Part shown: piece after piece, positions 41,316-51,037 of the stretch
How positions within the stretch are numbered: position 1 is the first letter of the stretch
How the letters are laid out: every line of letters starts with the position of its first letter
Made by a program: the position numbers and the translations under genes
Notes under the pieces: model-generated
Told to the model about the DNA's origin: nothing
The model's input: the letters and a program-made list of their open reading frames with translations, nothing else
Databases searched by the model: none
Origin: an uncultured Flavobacteriaceae bacterium
Lineage (GTDB): Bacteria; Bacteroidota; Bacteroidia; Flavobacteriales; Flavobacteriaceae
Assembly (NCBI GenBank): GCA_947501845.1
Contig: CANMXP010000020.1
Location: forward strand, 1 to 64,000
Reading direction: 5' to 3'
Length of the DNA: 64,000 bases

Positions 41316-41464
41316 AAAAAGCTAAATTCCAAAATTAAAGAACCAGAATCTTTTTAAATGTTTTTTTAGAATTCGTGACTCGGTTTTTAGAATTTTTTAA
41401 AAAGGAATATTTGGTGTGATTATTACTATCTTTATTGAACTTTTAAAAGGCACAATAATTATTA

Positions 41465-42922
41465 ATGAAACTAAAAAAACTCTCCTTACGTACTCGTATT
41501 TTTTTGGCAATGATATTGCTGGTTTTGCTGGCTTCCATCCTTATTTCGACAGTAGCGATTTATCAATATAAAGAAGAACGGCAGGATTATCATGAGGGGC
41601 GTTTAAAGCGTAAAGAAGAAAATATCCAAACACACCTTAAGCGTGTTTTAAATGGTAGGCAAAACTCTTGGGAAGTAAAAACAGAGAATATTCCTTTAAT
41701 TTATAAGGAAGAAATATATAATGTTGCAGATATCCATAAGCTTCAAATTAATTTATACGATTTGGAAGGGGGCTTGTTAATATCGTCTAAAGCAGAATTA
41801 CAAATTAATGCAACTCCTAAATGTCTTGAGGCTGAGGTTTTAAACCCAATATCTAACACTGCCGAGCATCGGTTTGTCGATAAGCATAAAGAAAATGGCG
41901 AAATATATCAATCCTCATATACTTATCTCACAGACCAAAAGTTTAAACCCATCGCCATATTAAATTTACCTTATTTAGAAAAAGACGATTTCCTTTCAAA
42001 AGAGCTGGAAGAGTTTTTAAGGCGTATTGCATATGCATACATGTTTATTTTACTTATGGCTATTGGTATTGCATTTTTACTGTCTAAATACATTACCAAA
42101 TCTTTAAAAACGATTAGCGATAAGATTAACACGACCAGATTAGAAAAACGTAACGAGAGGATAGAGGTAAATGATACGAGCGAAGAGATTTCCACTTTGG
42201 TAAACTCGTATAATAGCATGATTGATGAGCTTGAAGAAAGTGCTGTACAATTGGCACGTAGTGAGCGTGAACAGGCCTGGAGGGAAATGGCTAAACAAGT
42301 AGCACATGAAATTAAAAACCCGTTAACGCCCATGCGTTTAACAGTGCAAAATTTTCAACGTAAGTTTGATGCGAATGATGAAAATATCCATTCAAAATTA
42401 GATGAATATAGTAAAACGCTCATTCAACAAATAGACACTATGAGTTCTATTGCATCGGCGTTTTCAAACTTTGCAAAGATGCCAGCGCAACAAAGTGAAA
42501 CTTTAAATGTTGTGAAAATTGTAAAATTGGCATTAGATATTTTTAATGAAGACTATATATTTTTCACTGCAGAGGCCGAAGAAATTATTGCGAAATTTGA
42601 TAGGACACAATTAATCAGGGTCGTTACGAATTTGGTTAAAAATGCCATTCAGGCTATGCCAGAAAACAAAATACCAAAAATTGTTATTAATGTAGGTACC
42701 TTGAATAATGATGTTGTCATTACGGTTGCTGATAATGGTTCTGGTGTTGCTGAAGAGAACAAAGACAAGGTTTTTGAACCAAAGTTTACAACAAAAACAA
42801 GTGGCATGGGTCTAGGTTTGGCGATGGTGAAAAATATTGTGGAAACTTATAGTGGTACAATAAGATTTAAATCAGAAAAAGATAAAGGAACCACGTTTAC
42901 GGTAACTTTCCCTAAAGAATAA
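41465..42922 (+). CDS. Sensor histidine kinase (HAMP, orphan)
   Basis: A 485-residue inner-membrane kinase. Span 1 is about 11-31, a periplasmic sensor region follows (about 35-185), span 2 is about 188-208, and a HAMP linker (about 209-262) leads to the H-box with His281 ([18 protein letters not shown]). The ATPase lobe has [11 protein letters not shown] (N box), DNGSGV (G1) and [14 protein letters not shown] (G2). The [10 protein letters not shown] type resembles NtrY-like kinases. No response regulator is adjacent; an enoyl-CoA hydratase follows at once. The signal is unknown. Confidence 0.94.
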   Translation: MKLKKLSLRTRIFLAMILLVLLASILISTVAIYQYKEERQDYHEGRLKRKEENIQTHLKRVLNGRQNSWEVKTENIPLIYKEEIYNVADIHKLQINLYDLEGGLLISSKAELQINATPKCLEAEVLNPISNTAEHRFVDKHKENGEIYQSSYTYLTDQKFKPIAILNLPYLEKDDFLSKELEEFLRRIAYAYMFILLMAIGIAFLLSKYITKSLKTISDKINTTRLEKRNERIEVNDTSEEISTLVNSYNSMIDELEESAVQLARSEREQAWREMAKQVAHEIKNPLTPMRLTVQNFQRKFDANDENIHSKLDEYSKTLIQQIDTMSSIASAFSNFAKMPAQQSETLNVVKIVKLALDIFNEDYIFFTAEAEEIIAKFDRTQLIRVVTNLVKNAIQAMPENKIPKIVINVGTLNNDVVITVADNGSGVAEENKDKVFEPKFTTKTSGMGLGLAMVKNIVETYSGTIRFKSEKDKGTTFTVTFPKE

Positions 42923-42945
42923 ACTCATTATAAACTTTGAATCAT

Positions 42946-43728
42946 ATGAGCTACGCTAACATACTATTAGAAGAAAATAACGGTATTGCTACGATAACTA
43001 TTAATCGTCCAAAAAAGTTAAATGCGCTTAATAAGGAAACGATTAACGAACTACATGATGCCTTTAAAGAAGCAGATTTAGATAAAAACATAAAAGTTAT
43101 TATCGTTACGGGTAGTGGAAAGAAAGCCTTTGTTGCAGGAGCAGATATTAGTGAGTTTGCTCATTTTAACGTAGATGAAGGGACAAAACTGGCAGCTAGA
43201 GGTCAAGAATTACTATTCAATTTTGTTGAAAATTTATCGACACCAGCTATTGCTGCAATAAATGGTTTTGCTCTTGGTGGCGGGTTGGAATTGGCTATGG
43301 CATGCCATTTTAGAGTGGCGAGTGATAATGCTAAAATGGGATTGCCAGAAGTGTCTCTTGGTGTTATTCCTGGTTATGGCGGTACCCAACGTTTATCACA
43401 ATTAGTGGGAAAAGGACGTGCCATGGAACTTATCATGACAGCAGGAATGGTTGATGCGAATAGCGCCTTAAGCTCTGGCTTGGTAAACCATGTAACGGCG
43501 CCAGAAGAATTGCTTCCTTTTTGTGAGAAAATCGCTGGTAAAATAACACGTAATTCTTCGGTTGCCATAGGTGCAGCGATTAAAGCCGTAAATGCAAACT
43601 TTAAAGATGGCGTTAATGGTTTTGATATAGAAATTCAAGAATTTGGTAATTGTTTTGGTAGCGAAGATTTTACCGAAGGTACTAATGCTTTTCTTGAAAA
43701 ACGAAAAGCAAATTTTCCTGGGAAGTAG
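42946..43728 (+). CDS. Enoyl-CoA hydratase/isomerase
   Basis: This 260-residue crotonase-fold enzyme should add water to trans-2-enoyl-CoA, as in beta-oxidation or butanoate metabolism. It has ITINRPKKLNALNKETI, KKAFVAGADISEFA (first oxyanion-hole strand), AAINGFALGGGLELAMACHF and MGLPEVSLGVIPGYGGTQRL with the catalytic Glu, then KGRAMELIMTAGMVDA. Length is standard for a single-function hydratase. The ATG at 42946 is preferred over the TTG nine bases earlier. It lies 23 bases after the kinase gene and may be co-transcribed with it. Confidence 0.94.
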   Translation: MSYANILLEENNGIATITINRPKKLNALNKETINELHDAFKEADLDKNIKVIIVTGSGKKAFVAGADISEFAHFNVDEGTKLAARGQELLFNFVENLSTPAIAAINGFALGGGLELAMACHFRVASDNAKMGLPEVSLGVIPGYGGTQRLSQLVGKGRAMELIMTAGMVDANSALSSGLVNHVTAPEELLPFCEKIAGKITRNSSVAIGAAIKAVNANFKDGVNGFDIEIQEFGNCFGSEDFTEGTNAFLEKRKANFPGK

Positions 43729-43903
43729 AGTTTTGTCTTTACATTAAACGAAATTAGTTGAAAAATTTTATAAAATGTGATTTAAACCTTTTAATAATCA
43801 AATATCGATTTATTGAGTTTGTTAATAACCCATTTTTACTTTAACACTTTTCAATATAATTTATAAGTAATTTTAAAGAGTCACTCTAAGAGCAATCAAC
43901 CTA

Positions 43904-44977
43904 ATGAATCCAAAATCTGCCATAAAAGGACGTGGTGCGAAGCGTAATGTACACAATCGTTTTTTTGAATTAAGTCACGAAATGCGTGACGATTTCCTCG
44001 AATTTTGTCGCAAAGAAGGCGAAGAAAGCGATAAAAATAAAACACAATACCTAGAAGTGTTTCCTAAAACGATAGTGAACAAGGTTGAAAGTCCAGATAT
44101 TGGTCTGTCATACTCAATGAATGCTTATCAAGGTTGTGAGCACGGGTGTATTTATTGTTATGCCCGTAATAGTCATGAATATTGGGGCTATAGTGCGGGT
44201 CTAGATTTTGAGCGTCGTATTATGGTAAAAAAAGCGGCCCCAAAATTATTAGAGGCACAACTAAAAAAGAAAAGCTGGAAGGCGCATCCCATTGTTATGT
44301 CTGGAAATACAGATTGTTATCAACCTGCCGAAAAACAGTTTAAAATTACCAGACAATGTTTAGAAGTATTTTTAAAATATAAACATCCAGTTGCTATCAT
44401 TACAAAAAACGCATTAATTCTTAGAGATTTGGATATTGTAAAAGCATTAGCAAAAGATAATTTGATAGGTGTGAATATGTCTATCACTTCATTATCGGAG
44501 GACACAAGACGTATTTTAGAACCTCGAACGGCCACCATTAAAAAACGTTTAGAGACCGTAAAAGTTTTAAGTGAAAATGGAATTCCCGTAAATGTGATGC
44601 TAGCCCCCATTATTCCATCTATAAATAGTCATGAAATATTACCCTTAGCAAAAACAGCATCAGAACATGGCGCCCTATCTATAGCTCATACTATTGTTAG
44701 ATTAAATGGTGCTATTGGCGAAATTTTTAAAGATTGGATTTATAAAACCATGCCAGATCGTGCTCAAAAAGTATTGCACCAAATAGAAAGCTGCCACGGA
44801 GGTCGTTTAAACGATTCTCGGTATGGGACCAGAATGCGAGGTGAAGGAAAAATTGCTGAGCAAATTAATAGTCTGGTAAGGCTAGCTAGGCTGAAGTATT
44901 TTAAAAATAAAGTGATGCCAAAGCTTAACCTGAACTTGCATGAACAATATAAAGACGGTCAATTAAAATTGTTTTAA
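43904..44977 (+). CDS. Radical SAM protein, PA0069-like
   Basis: This 357-residue protein has the radical SAM cluster motif as GCEHGCIYCYARNSHEYWGY (Cys spaced C-x3-C-x2-C), an upstream SYSMNAYQG and downstream MSGNTDCYQPAEKQFKIT and IITKNALILRDLDI, the pattern of the PA0069/SplB-related family. It should bind a [4Fe-4S] cluster and cleave S-adenosylmethionine, but the substrate is not known. A repair role is sometimes assumed from similarity to spore photoproduct lyase; the sequence does not prove it. The N-terminus is basic. It is convergent with a small membrane protein gene one base away. Confidence 0.88.
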   Translation: MNPKSAIKGRGAKRNVHNRFFELSHEMRDDFLEFCRKEGEESDKNKTQYLEVFPKTIVNKVESPDIGLSYSMNAYQGCEHGCIYCYARNSHEYWGYSAGLDFERRIMVKKAAPKLLEAQLKKKSWKAHPIVMSGNTDCYQPAEKQFKITRQCLEVFLKYKHPVAIITKNALILRDLDIVKALAKDNLIGVNMSITSLSEDTRRILEPRTATIKKRLETVKVLSENGIPVNVMLAPIIPSINSHEILPLAKTASEHGALSIAHTIVRLNGAIGEIFKDWIYKTMPDRAQKVLHQIESCHGGRLNDSRYGTRMRGEGKIAEQINSLVRLARLKYFKNKVMPKLNLNLHEQYKDGQLKLF

Positions 44978-44978
44978 G

Positions 44979-45230
44979 TTATTTACCAGTATTTTTTATT
45001 TCGTTATGAACGATTTTATCTAAAAAGATACTAGTTGTAATCAAATAAAATGATACATAAACTAAAACTATTGGAAGCCATATGAGCTCTAGAGAGACCC
45101 CCTGTATTTTTATGGTAATAATCGATATAATCGTTGTGTGAAGCATACACCAAACAATGCTTAATAGATATTTTTTTATTACCATATGTGATCTATTTAA
45201 ACTTAATAACGATAGGGGAAGGTTTTTCAT
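44979..45230 (-). CDS. Small protein with two membrane spans
   Basis: An 83-residue protein with spans at about 22-42 (LLSIVWCMLHTTIISIITI) and 48-70 (LELIWLPIVLVYVSFYLITT), a short N-terminal basic part and a Lys-rich end. It is like the short 2TM proteins of flavobacteria, with no known role. A second Met at residue 16 could be the true start. A terminator for the next minus-strand gene lies just upstream, so this gene needs its own promoter or read-through. Confidence 0.55.
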   Translation of the reverse strand: MKNLPLSLLSLNRSHMVIKKYLLSIVWCMLHTTIISIITIKIQGVSLELIWLPIVLVYVSFYLITTSIFLDKIVHNEIKNTGK

Positions 45231-45246
45231 GTGTTTTGTGAATTAA

Positions 45247-45280
45247 CAAAAAAAGTGCGGGTCACCATTATGCCCGCACT
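45247..45280 (-). terminator. Intrinsic terminator for the 200-residue secreted protein gene
   Basis: AGTGCGGG (45254-45261) and CCCGCACT (45273-45280) form an 8-bp GC-rich stem. On the minus strand it is followed by a T-run (45253 back to 45247). It lies 48 bases after the gene's stop. Confidence 0.85.
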
Positions 45281-45327
45281 CTTTACCAATTTAAACTAAA
45301 CTAACTAAATAAGACATTAACTAAGGG

Positions 45328-45930
45328 TTAATTGTTAATGTATTTTGTGTATTCTTTATTATTAGAATTAAGAACTATTTTATAATTTCCTCCTTCTCTA
45401 AGTTTATATATTTTTTTTGCAATTTGAGCTCCTTCAATTTTTTCTGAGTGTATTAAATGGAACCCTCCATCATAATCTCCGTAAACTCTTATTTTTAATG
45501 GCTCAAGATTTGGGGAAAATTTTGTTATATAAATTAGATCATCTTTTTCTCTTACATGAGGCTTGAAAATAACAATCTCTTTGTTTTTGTCGAAAACAAC
45601 TTTCTTACCTCTTACTGTGAAAGGAATTGTGCTGATTTCAAGGTCTTTATCTACCTCAAAGAAATAATTACCGTCTGGCAGCTCTGTTAAATCGAACCCT
45701 TTAGTGTAAGTTCCAGATGATTGGATAAGCTCTTTATATATGATTATACCTTTGTAATTTTTAATAGATAGAAGATCACCTTCTTTTACATTATCAATTG
45801 TTAATGCAATCCCTTTAAGATCTTTTCCAATTTTGAAAGAAGAAATTTCAGTTGCGTTACCTACTATAACAGTAAACATCATTGCTACTAATAATAGGTT
45901 TTTTTTGAATGTTTTAATTACGTTTTTCAT
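45328..45930 (-). CDS. Secreted protein of unknown function
   Basis: From the ATG giving MKNVIKTFKKNLLLVAMMFT, this is 200 residues with a signal peptide likely cut after GNATE or nearby, so it is exported to the periplasm or beyond. Two similar beta-rich halves can be seen: FKIGKDLKGIALTIDNVKEG with SGTYTKGFDLTELPDGNYFF, and a later FSPNLEPLKIRVYGDYDGG with KIYKLREGGNYKIVL. These resemble the domains of flavobacterial proteins with T9SS-like folds, but no sorting signal is present. A longer start in frame is rejected because it would bury the signal peptide. Confidence 0.7.
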   Translation of the reverse strand: MKNVIKTFKKNLLLVAMMFTVIVGNATEISSFKIGKDLKGIALTIDNVKEGDLLSIKNYKGIIIYKELIQSSGTYTKGFDLTELPDGNYFFEVDKDLEISTIPFTVRGKKVVFDKNKEIVIFKPHVREKDDLIYITKFSPNLEPLKIRVYGDYDGGFHLIHSEKIEGAQIAKKIYKLREGGNYKIVLNSNNKEYTKYINN

Positions 45931-46091
45931 AGTGTTTTGATTTTTACATCGTTCAACGGTACAAAGGTATGTTGGAAAGAGAAGTCTCAAAACATCAAAT
46001 TTGACCAATTTATATGCTATTTTATCTGTTAAATCAATGTTAAATCTATGTAAAGTTAAAATAGCATATAATTGTGGTAATTAAATATATA

Positions 46092-46118
46092 TTGTAAGAA
46101 AAATAATTGGTAAATTTG
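46092..46118 (+). promoter_or_regulatory. Promoter for the cupin-AraC gene
   Basis: TTG (46092-46094), 16 bases, then TAAATTTG (46111-46118), a good -7 match with a reasonable -33. The ATG at 46136 follows by 17 bases. Confidence 0.5.
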
Positions 46119-46135
46119 CTTTAAAATTGCCTACA

Positions 46136-47008
46136 ATGATTATTAAGAAACCTACATTAGAAAAGCTTAGTCCAAGTTTTGGTAGTTCAATATTGGTGAA
46201 GCAGCACGTAGAGAGGGTAGATAAGAATAATGCCTTTTGGCATTTTCATCCTGAGCTAGAACTTATATATATTAATAAAGGACAAGGGAAAACACATATT
46301 GGTAACCACTTATCCTATTTTAACAATAGTCAGCTTATATTAATAGGGGCTAATTTGCCACATAACGGCTTTACAGATAGACTAACAGCCAATGGTACAG
46401 AAACAACGGTACAATTTAAGTCTGATTTTTTAGGAAACGACTTTATTAATATTCCTGAAATGGCAAATGTTTCAGCTTTGTTCGATAGAGCAAAAAAGGG
46501 CATTCGATTTAATATGGAAACCAAAAAGGATATTGGATTAAAAATTAAGAAACTTTTAGATTATGAAGGCTTGGAGCGTGTCTTAAAATTTTTAGAGATT
46601 TTAAATTACCTTGCTAATACCGATGACTATACCATATTAAATGCAGACGGGATTGTTTTAGAAACCAACCCGCAAGACAGTGATAAAATTAGTATTATAT
46701 ATAAATATGTTAATGCTAATTTTAAAGCACATATAACTTTAGATGAGATTGCTGATAAAGTAAGTATGACTGTACCTGCATTTTGTAGATATTTTAAAAA
46801 AACAACAGGGAAAACTTTTACACAATTGGTTAATGAATATCGCGTAGTGCATGCTACTAAGTTGTTGAACGAGAGTCAAGTAAGTATTGCCGATATTTGT
46901 TACGAATGTGGATTCAACAATTTTTCACATTTTAATAAGCAGTTTAATGAAATAACTGGTAAAAGTGCATCGCAATATAGAAAAGAGATAAAGCTAATTA
47001 TACAATAA
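46136..47008 (+). CDS. AraC-family regulator with cupin sensor
   Basis: This 290-residue regulator has an N-terminal cupin domain (about 15-95: WHFHPELELIYINKGQGKTH) that binds a small ligand, probably a sugar or related compound, and a C-terminal AraC domain (about 190-288: ITLDEIADKVSMTVPAFCRY, FKKTTGKTFTQLVNEYRV and SIADICYECGFNNFSHFNKQ). It is a cytoplasmic one-component activator. The start is the ATG after an in-frame TTG. It is convergent with the HD gene and divergent from the secreted protein gene, which is a candidate target. Confidence 0.9.
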   Translation: MIIKKPTLEKLSPSFGSSILVKQHVERVDKNNAFWHFHPELELIYINKGQGKTHIGNHLSYFNNSQLILIGANLPHNGFTDRLTANGTETTVQFKSDFLGNDFINIPEMANVSALFDRAKKGIRFNMETKKDIGLKIKKLLDYEGLERVLKFLEILNYLANTDDYTILNADGIVLETNPQDSDKISIIYKYVNANFKAHITLDEIADKVSMTVPAFCRYFKKTTGKTFTQLVNEYRVVHATKLLNESQVSIADICYECGFNNFSHFNKQFNEITGKSASQYRKEIKLIIQ

Positions 47009-47009
47009 A

Positions 47010-47663
47010 TTAGGCATTGCCATTCCATTCGTTATAAAACTGTTTAAGGTATAGCTCCATAAAGGTATGCCTATTTAAGGCTATTTGCTTTCCTGTTTTC
47101 GTATTCATTTTATCTTTTAGAAGCAATAGCTTTTCATAAAAATGATTAATTGAAGGCGCAGTTGATGCTTTATATTCTGCTTTACTCATATTAAGATTTG
47201 GTTCAATACCTGGATTATAAAGGGCTCTGTTTTTGAAGCCTCCATAGTTAAAACAGCGTGCTATGCCTATAGCGCCTATGGCATCGAGTCTGTCCGCATC
47301 CTGGACGACATCCAATTCTGGCGAGCGAAACTTTTGTGCTTCGTTACCTCCTTTAAAAGAAATATTTTCAATAATATTTATAACATGTTCAATGACAGAA
47401 GAATCGATGTTAAGCTTAAATAAGAATTCTCGAGCTATTCTTGGACCAACAGTTTCATCACCATTATGAAATTTACTGTCGGCAATATCATGTAATAAAG
47501 CACCAAGGGCCACAATAAAAGGATCTACATTTTCACTTTTAGAAATAAGCAAAGCGTTTTTATAAACACGTTCAATATGAAACCAATCGTGTCCACCTTC
47601 AGCATTAGCTAATTGTTCTTTAACAAAGGCGGTAGTTTTTTGTATAATTTCTTCTGAGGTCAT
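47010..47663 (-). CDS. HD-domain phosphohydrolase
   Basis: A 217-residue HD-superfamily protein of the YedJ-like type. Metal ligands appear as HDWFHIERVY (His and Asp), the LLHDIADSKFHN box, and VQDADRLDAIGAIGIARCF. It should cleave phosphate from a nucleotide or related compound using a divalent metal in the cytoplasm. The true substrate is unknown. Its stop is one base from the end of the convergent AraC gene. Confidence 0.88.
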   Translation of the reverse strand: MTSEEIIQKTTAFVKEQLANAEGGHDWFHIERVYKNALLISKSENVDPFIVALGALLHDIADSKFHNGDETVGPRIAREFLFKLNIDSSVIEHVINIIENISFKGGNEAQKFRSPELDVVQDADRLDAIGAIGIARCFNYGGFKNRALYNPGIEPNLNMSKAEYKASTAPSINHFYEKLLLLKDKMNTKTGKQIALNRHTFMELYLKQFYNEWNGNA

Positions 47664-47868
47664 AATAAGTTAAAAATAAAGAGGCTGCTTAAAAAGTTAA
47701 AATAATAGAATAGATCGTTATTTGAAAGGACACTAAAAATACGGTGTAAAAATCTGTTCATCGTTTATTTTGATTTAGGTTTTGAATTTGTTGTAAACAG
47801 ATTGGTACAGCAATTTCTCTTTCTCAAAACCACTTTTTAACAGTCCTAATTTACAAATCGAAATGCTT

Positions 47869-48789
47869 TTATTCAATAGGAATATGCAAATCAACAATAC
47901 ACTTTTTTTCTGGGTTTTCACGAAAATCATTATGATATATTTCAAAAGGATGCTCTTCTGCTTTTTTATAACCATTTTCATTCATCCAAATAAAAAGACT
48001 ACTCCAGGATTTTTCAAAATCATCTGGAGCTATTTCAAAATGACCAACGATAGATTTACTTTTTTTAATAATTCCAGCGTTAATTTCTCCTTTAACAATA
48101 AAAGGTTCATTAGTTAGTAGGCAAATACTCATTCGTACTTTGTTTGGGTCTGTTATTTTAAAGCTATCATGAAAAATTCTTGCCATTTTGGTTCCAGGGT
48201 TCTTCATTAAGTCTTTTGATTTTGCCCATTTTAGCAATCTGTCAAATACATTTTCAACCCCATGTACTCCAAAATGAGTCATACTGGCGAATTTTAGTTC
48301 GGGTACCTCTTTAATTTCAATATTTGCATGCATCTTAATCCAATTTAAATGATTATTAATGTTGCAAATGTATTTTTCAAAAACCTGAATTTCTTGACCA
48401 TTCTTGCTTTCAACAGTACTTATCTTGCTAAATTTATCTGGATTTTCTTTTCGGAATTCAGAAGGACTTATACCATAAAACCTCTTAAACGCTCGGGTAA
48501 ATGAAGCGTTGCTATTAAAACCGTATTGTAGCGAAAGCTCTGTAATACTTATATGTCTTTTATGTAGTAATACGGAAGCTGTTTTTTCAATGCGCTTTCT
48601 TATAATATATGCATGGAGTGTTTCTCCTACTAGAGCTTTAAAAATTCTATGGAAATGAAATGGCGAATAAAGCGCCATCTTAGAAAGAGATTCTAATGAT
48701 AATTCAAAATCAAGATTATTGTCGATATATTTTAAAGCTAAATTTATTCGACTGATATAATCCTTTTCTATATCATTTTTAGAAACCAT
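47869..48789 (-). CDS. AraC regulator with GyrI-like effector domain
   Basis: This 306-residue protein has the AraC DNA-binding domain at its N-terminus (about 10-112: LSLESLSKMALYSPFHFHRI and LSLQYGFNSNASFTRAFKRF) and a GyrI-like ligand-binding domain at the C-terminus (about 150-305: VPELKFASMTHFGVHG and WMNENGYKKAEEHPFEIYHN). This is the SoxS/Rob-type layout used for multidrug sensing. It is followed at 48813 by an acyl-ACP desaturase transcribed in the same direction but upstream of it, so the order is desaturase then regulator. Confidence 0.9.
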   Translation of the reverse strand: MVSKNDIEKDYISRINLALKYIDNNLDFELSLESLSKMALYSPFHFHRIFKALVGETLHAYIIRKRIEKTASVLLHKRHISITELSLQYGFNSNASFTRAFKRFYGISPSEFRKENPDKFSKISTVESKNGQEIQVFEKYICNINNHLNWIKMHANIEIKEVPELKFASMTHFGVHGVENVFDRLLKWAKSKDLMKNPGTKMARIFHDSFKITDPNKVRMSICLLTNEPFIVKGEINAGIIKKSKSIVGHFEIAPDDFEKSWSSLFIWMNENGYKKAEEHPFEIYHNDFRENPEKKCIVDLHIPIE

Positions 48790-48812
48790 TATGCTTTCAA
48801 AATAACTTGTAG

Positions 48813-49805
48813 TTACTTTATAATTGCAGGTTCAACCCATTTAAATTGAAACGAATTTTCTGGTATTTTAATACGATCAGCTAAACGATACATTCTACCA
48901 GGAAGCTTCATAAGGTAATCTCTGGCCTTTTCGGCTTCATCGGTAAGGTTTGTGATTTTATCAATTTCCCAACGTGCAATTAGTTTTTCCAAAATTTCTA
49001 CATAATCATTGGATGTGTAGACCCCAATTCTTTGTGCCGTATTAGAAAACTCTTCAAAAGCAGTACTAATTTTATTTCCCGATTCTCTTAAAAAATGAGC
49101 TGGCATAGTTATTTTTTGTTTCATCATATAATGAAAAGCCATCATCATTTGGCTAGGGTCAACTTTAAAAATACGCTCAACAAATTCAGAATATGCATGA
49201 TGGTGCCTCATTTCATCACCAGAAATAATTTTACACATTTTGGCAAGCTGTTTATTACCTTTTTCTTTTGCTATTTTAGCCACACGATTATGAGAGATAT
49301 AAGTTGCTAACTCTTGGAAACTGGTATAAACAAAGTTTTTATAAGGGTCTCTATCGGTTCCAATGTCAAAACCATCAGCAATAAGATATTGTGTGGTTTT
49401 TTCAATTTCTCGCATATTTACGCGTCCAGAAAGGTATAGGTATTTGTTAAGTACATCTCCATGACGATTTTCTTCGCCTGTCCAATGGCGTACCCATTTG
49501 GCCCAAGGGTTTTCTCCATCCGTTTGATCGACACCTTCAACATCCATTAGCCAGGATTCGTACGTTGGTAACGCTTCCTCTGTTATCATATCGCCAACCA
49601 AAACGACCCAAAAATCATAAGGTAATTCTTTAGAAAGTTCCCTTATTTCCTGAACTTCTTCAAAAAAAGTAGTTCCTTCAGAATTTGGTAAAAAATCGGT
49701 TGGTTGCCAAATTTTTTCAATAGGAATTAAGTACTTTTCAATTAATGATTCGACGTCTTTTTCCAAAAACTTCATCACTTCTAATCTAACATTCTTTAAC
49801 GACAT
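48813..49805 (-). CDS. Acyl-ACP desaturase (stearoyl-ACP type)
   Basis: This soluble di-iron enzyme inserts a double bond into acyl-ACP. The 330-residue protein carries the two iron-binding motifs as EENRHGD and DEMRHHHAY, with the first helix Glu residues in WLMDVEGVDQTDGENPWAKW and the ferritin-like four-helix core. It is related to the plant delta-9 desaturase. The gene precedes the AraC-GyrI gene and follows the PlsC-like gene on the same strand, nine bases away, an arrangement that points to membrane-lipid remodelling. Confidence 0.93.
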   Translation of the reverse strand: MSLKNVRLEVMKFLEKDVESLIEKYLIPIEKIWQPTDFLPNSEGTTFFEEVQEIRELSKELPYDFWVVLVGDMITEEALPTYESWLMDVEGVDQTDGENPWAKWVRHWTGEENRHGDVLNKYLYLSGRVNMREIEKTTQYLIADGFDIGTDRDPYKNFVYTSFQELATYISHNRVAKIAKEKGNKQLAKMCKIISGDEMRHHHAYSEFVERIFKVDPSQMMMAFHYMMKQKITMPAHFLRESGNKISTAFEEFSNTAQRIGVYTSNDYVEILEKLIARWEIDKITNLTDEAEKARDYLMKLPGRMYRLADRIKIPENSFQFKWVEPAIIK

Positions 49806-49814
49806 CTATATTTT

Positions 49815-50552
49815 TTAAGGGTGTATATGTTCTTTTATAGTGGTTTCAATACTATTTATAAGCGCTTGCTTATCGGCAAAGGTACTAACTTTTAAAGGCT
49901 TATGTGCAGTAAAAGTGATATGAGTTCCTAAGCCCATAGGGAATTTTCCATAACGAACTGTTTTCCAAGAGTTATTAATAGAAATGGGTACTACTAAAGC
50001 AGATGGTACTTTTTTAAATAGAATTTCTAAACCTTTTGTTTGAAAAGGTTTTGGATGCCCATCTTTACTTCTTGTTCCTTCAGGGAAAATAACTGCAGCC
50101 CGTTTGTTCTTTTCAATGTATTCACCAAATTTCATGATGGCAGGTAAGGATTGTCGAGGATTCTTTCTGTCAATCAAAGCAGAACCACCATGGCGTAAAT
50201 TATAAGAGACACTGGGAATGCCTTTACCTAATTCTATTTTACTAATAAATTTAGGGTGGTATTTTCTTAAGAAAACAGATAAAGGGGAGATGTCGTACAT
50301 GCTTTGATGGTTACATACAATAATGAGTGGCTGATTTATTTCAATATCATGTGTGTTATTAAATGTAAATCGAGTCCCTAAAATATGAAGGCATCGCATT
50401 AAACACATATTCATTAAATCGGCACTTTTTTTATGAGCATTGTAGCCAAAAACATTAAAACAGATCCATTGGATAGGATGGAATATGAGCAATGTTATTA
50501 AAAAACAAAGGAAATAAATGAGGGTTAATGGGTACGACAATAATTTTTGCAT
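49815..50552 (-). CDS. 1-acyl-glycerol-3-phosphate acyltransferase (PlsC-type), second copy
   Basis: A 245-residue PlsC-like enzyme. Start at the ATG giving MQKLLSYPLTLIYFLCFL; an in-frame TTG two codons earlier is less likely. The N-terminal span is followed by NHQSMYDIS (NHx4D motif), HGGSALIDRKNPRQ, FPEGTRSKDGHPKPFQ and VVPISINNSWKT. It is nearer to the bacterial PlsC consensus than the copy at 6.8 kb. A TATTTTTG box ends three bases before the ATG. It runs with the desaturase gene. Confidence 0.92.
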   Translation of the reverse strand: MQKLLSYPLTLIYFLCFLITLLIFHPIQWICFNVFGYNAHKKSADLMNMCLMRCLHILGTRFTFNNTHDIEINQPLIIVCNHQSMYDISPLSVFLRKYHPKFISKIELGKGIPSVSYNLRHGGSALIDRKNPRQSLPAIMKFGEYIEKNKRAAVIFPEGTRSKDGHPKPFQTKGLEILFKKVPSALVVPISINNSWKTVRYGKFPMGLGTHITFTAHKPLKVSTFADKQALINSIETTIKEHIHP

Positions 50553-50578
50553 GTGCAAAAATAAGTAAAAACTAAATT

Positions 50579-50980
50579 TTAATATGTAAGTACACAGGTG
50601 TTATTTTCGCAACTTATGCTTATTGGTCGTAAAGTGAGTGCACAATCTGAGACAATACCCCATTTTATATTAAAAGCGTCTTCTTTTTGGTTATAATCTT
50701 TAATTGCCGCTTCTAATTGTTCAACATTGATAGATGTTGTATAGGTAATATAAGACCACGGTCCGCCACAAGGTTTGCTCCCCAAAGCAATAAACTTACA
50801 TTCGGTCGTACCATCGCAAACAGATGTATTAGCTAAAGCTTCAATCTCTGCTTTTAGTAAACTGAGTTCTGTTAACTCACTTTCATAAGCTGGGGCGTCA
50901 TTATTGTTAGAAGAACATCCAGTAACAACTAATAAAATAACATAGGTAAAAACTAGTGTAGTTTTTAAATACAGTTTCAT
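50579..50980 (-). CDS. Small lipoprotein, unknown
   Basis: A 133-residue protein with a signal peptide and lipobox LVVTGC followed by SSNNND. The mature part has six further Cys (TSVCDGTTECKFIALGSKPC, then CALTLRPISISCENNTCVLT), probably disulfide-bonded after export. I recognise no family. It lies 26 bases upstream of the PlsC-like gene on the same strand and may belong to that unit. Confidence 0.75.
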   Translation of the reverse strand: MKLYLKTTLVFTYVILLVVTGCSSNNNDAPAYESELTELSLLKAEIEALANTSVCDGTTECKFIALGSKPCGGPWSYITYTTSINVEQLEAAIKDYNQKEDAFNIKWGIVSDCALTLRPISISCENNTCVLTY

Positions 50981-51037
50981 AAGTCTTTTTTTAAAAGATG
51001 AAGAATTGACGAATAGGTTGCGTATACCGTATAAAAA

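Noticed and set aside
47664-47868. Possible small gene between the HD gene and the AraC-GyrI gene
   Set aside because: The only frame here overlaps the regulator's 3' end out of frame and is Lys/Ile/Leu-rich low complexity; I see nothing else in this gap.
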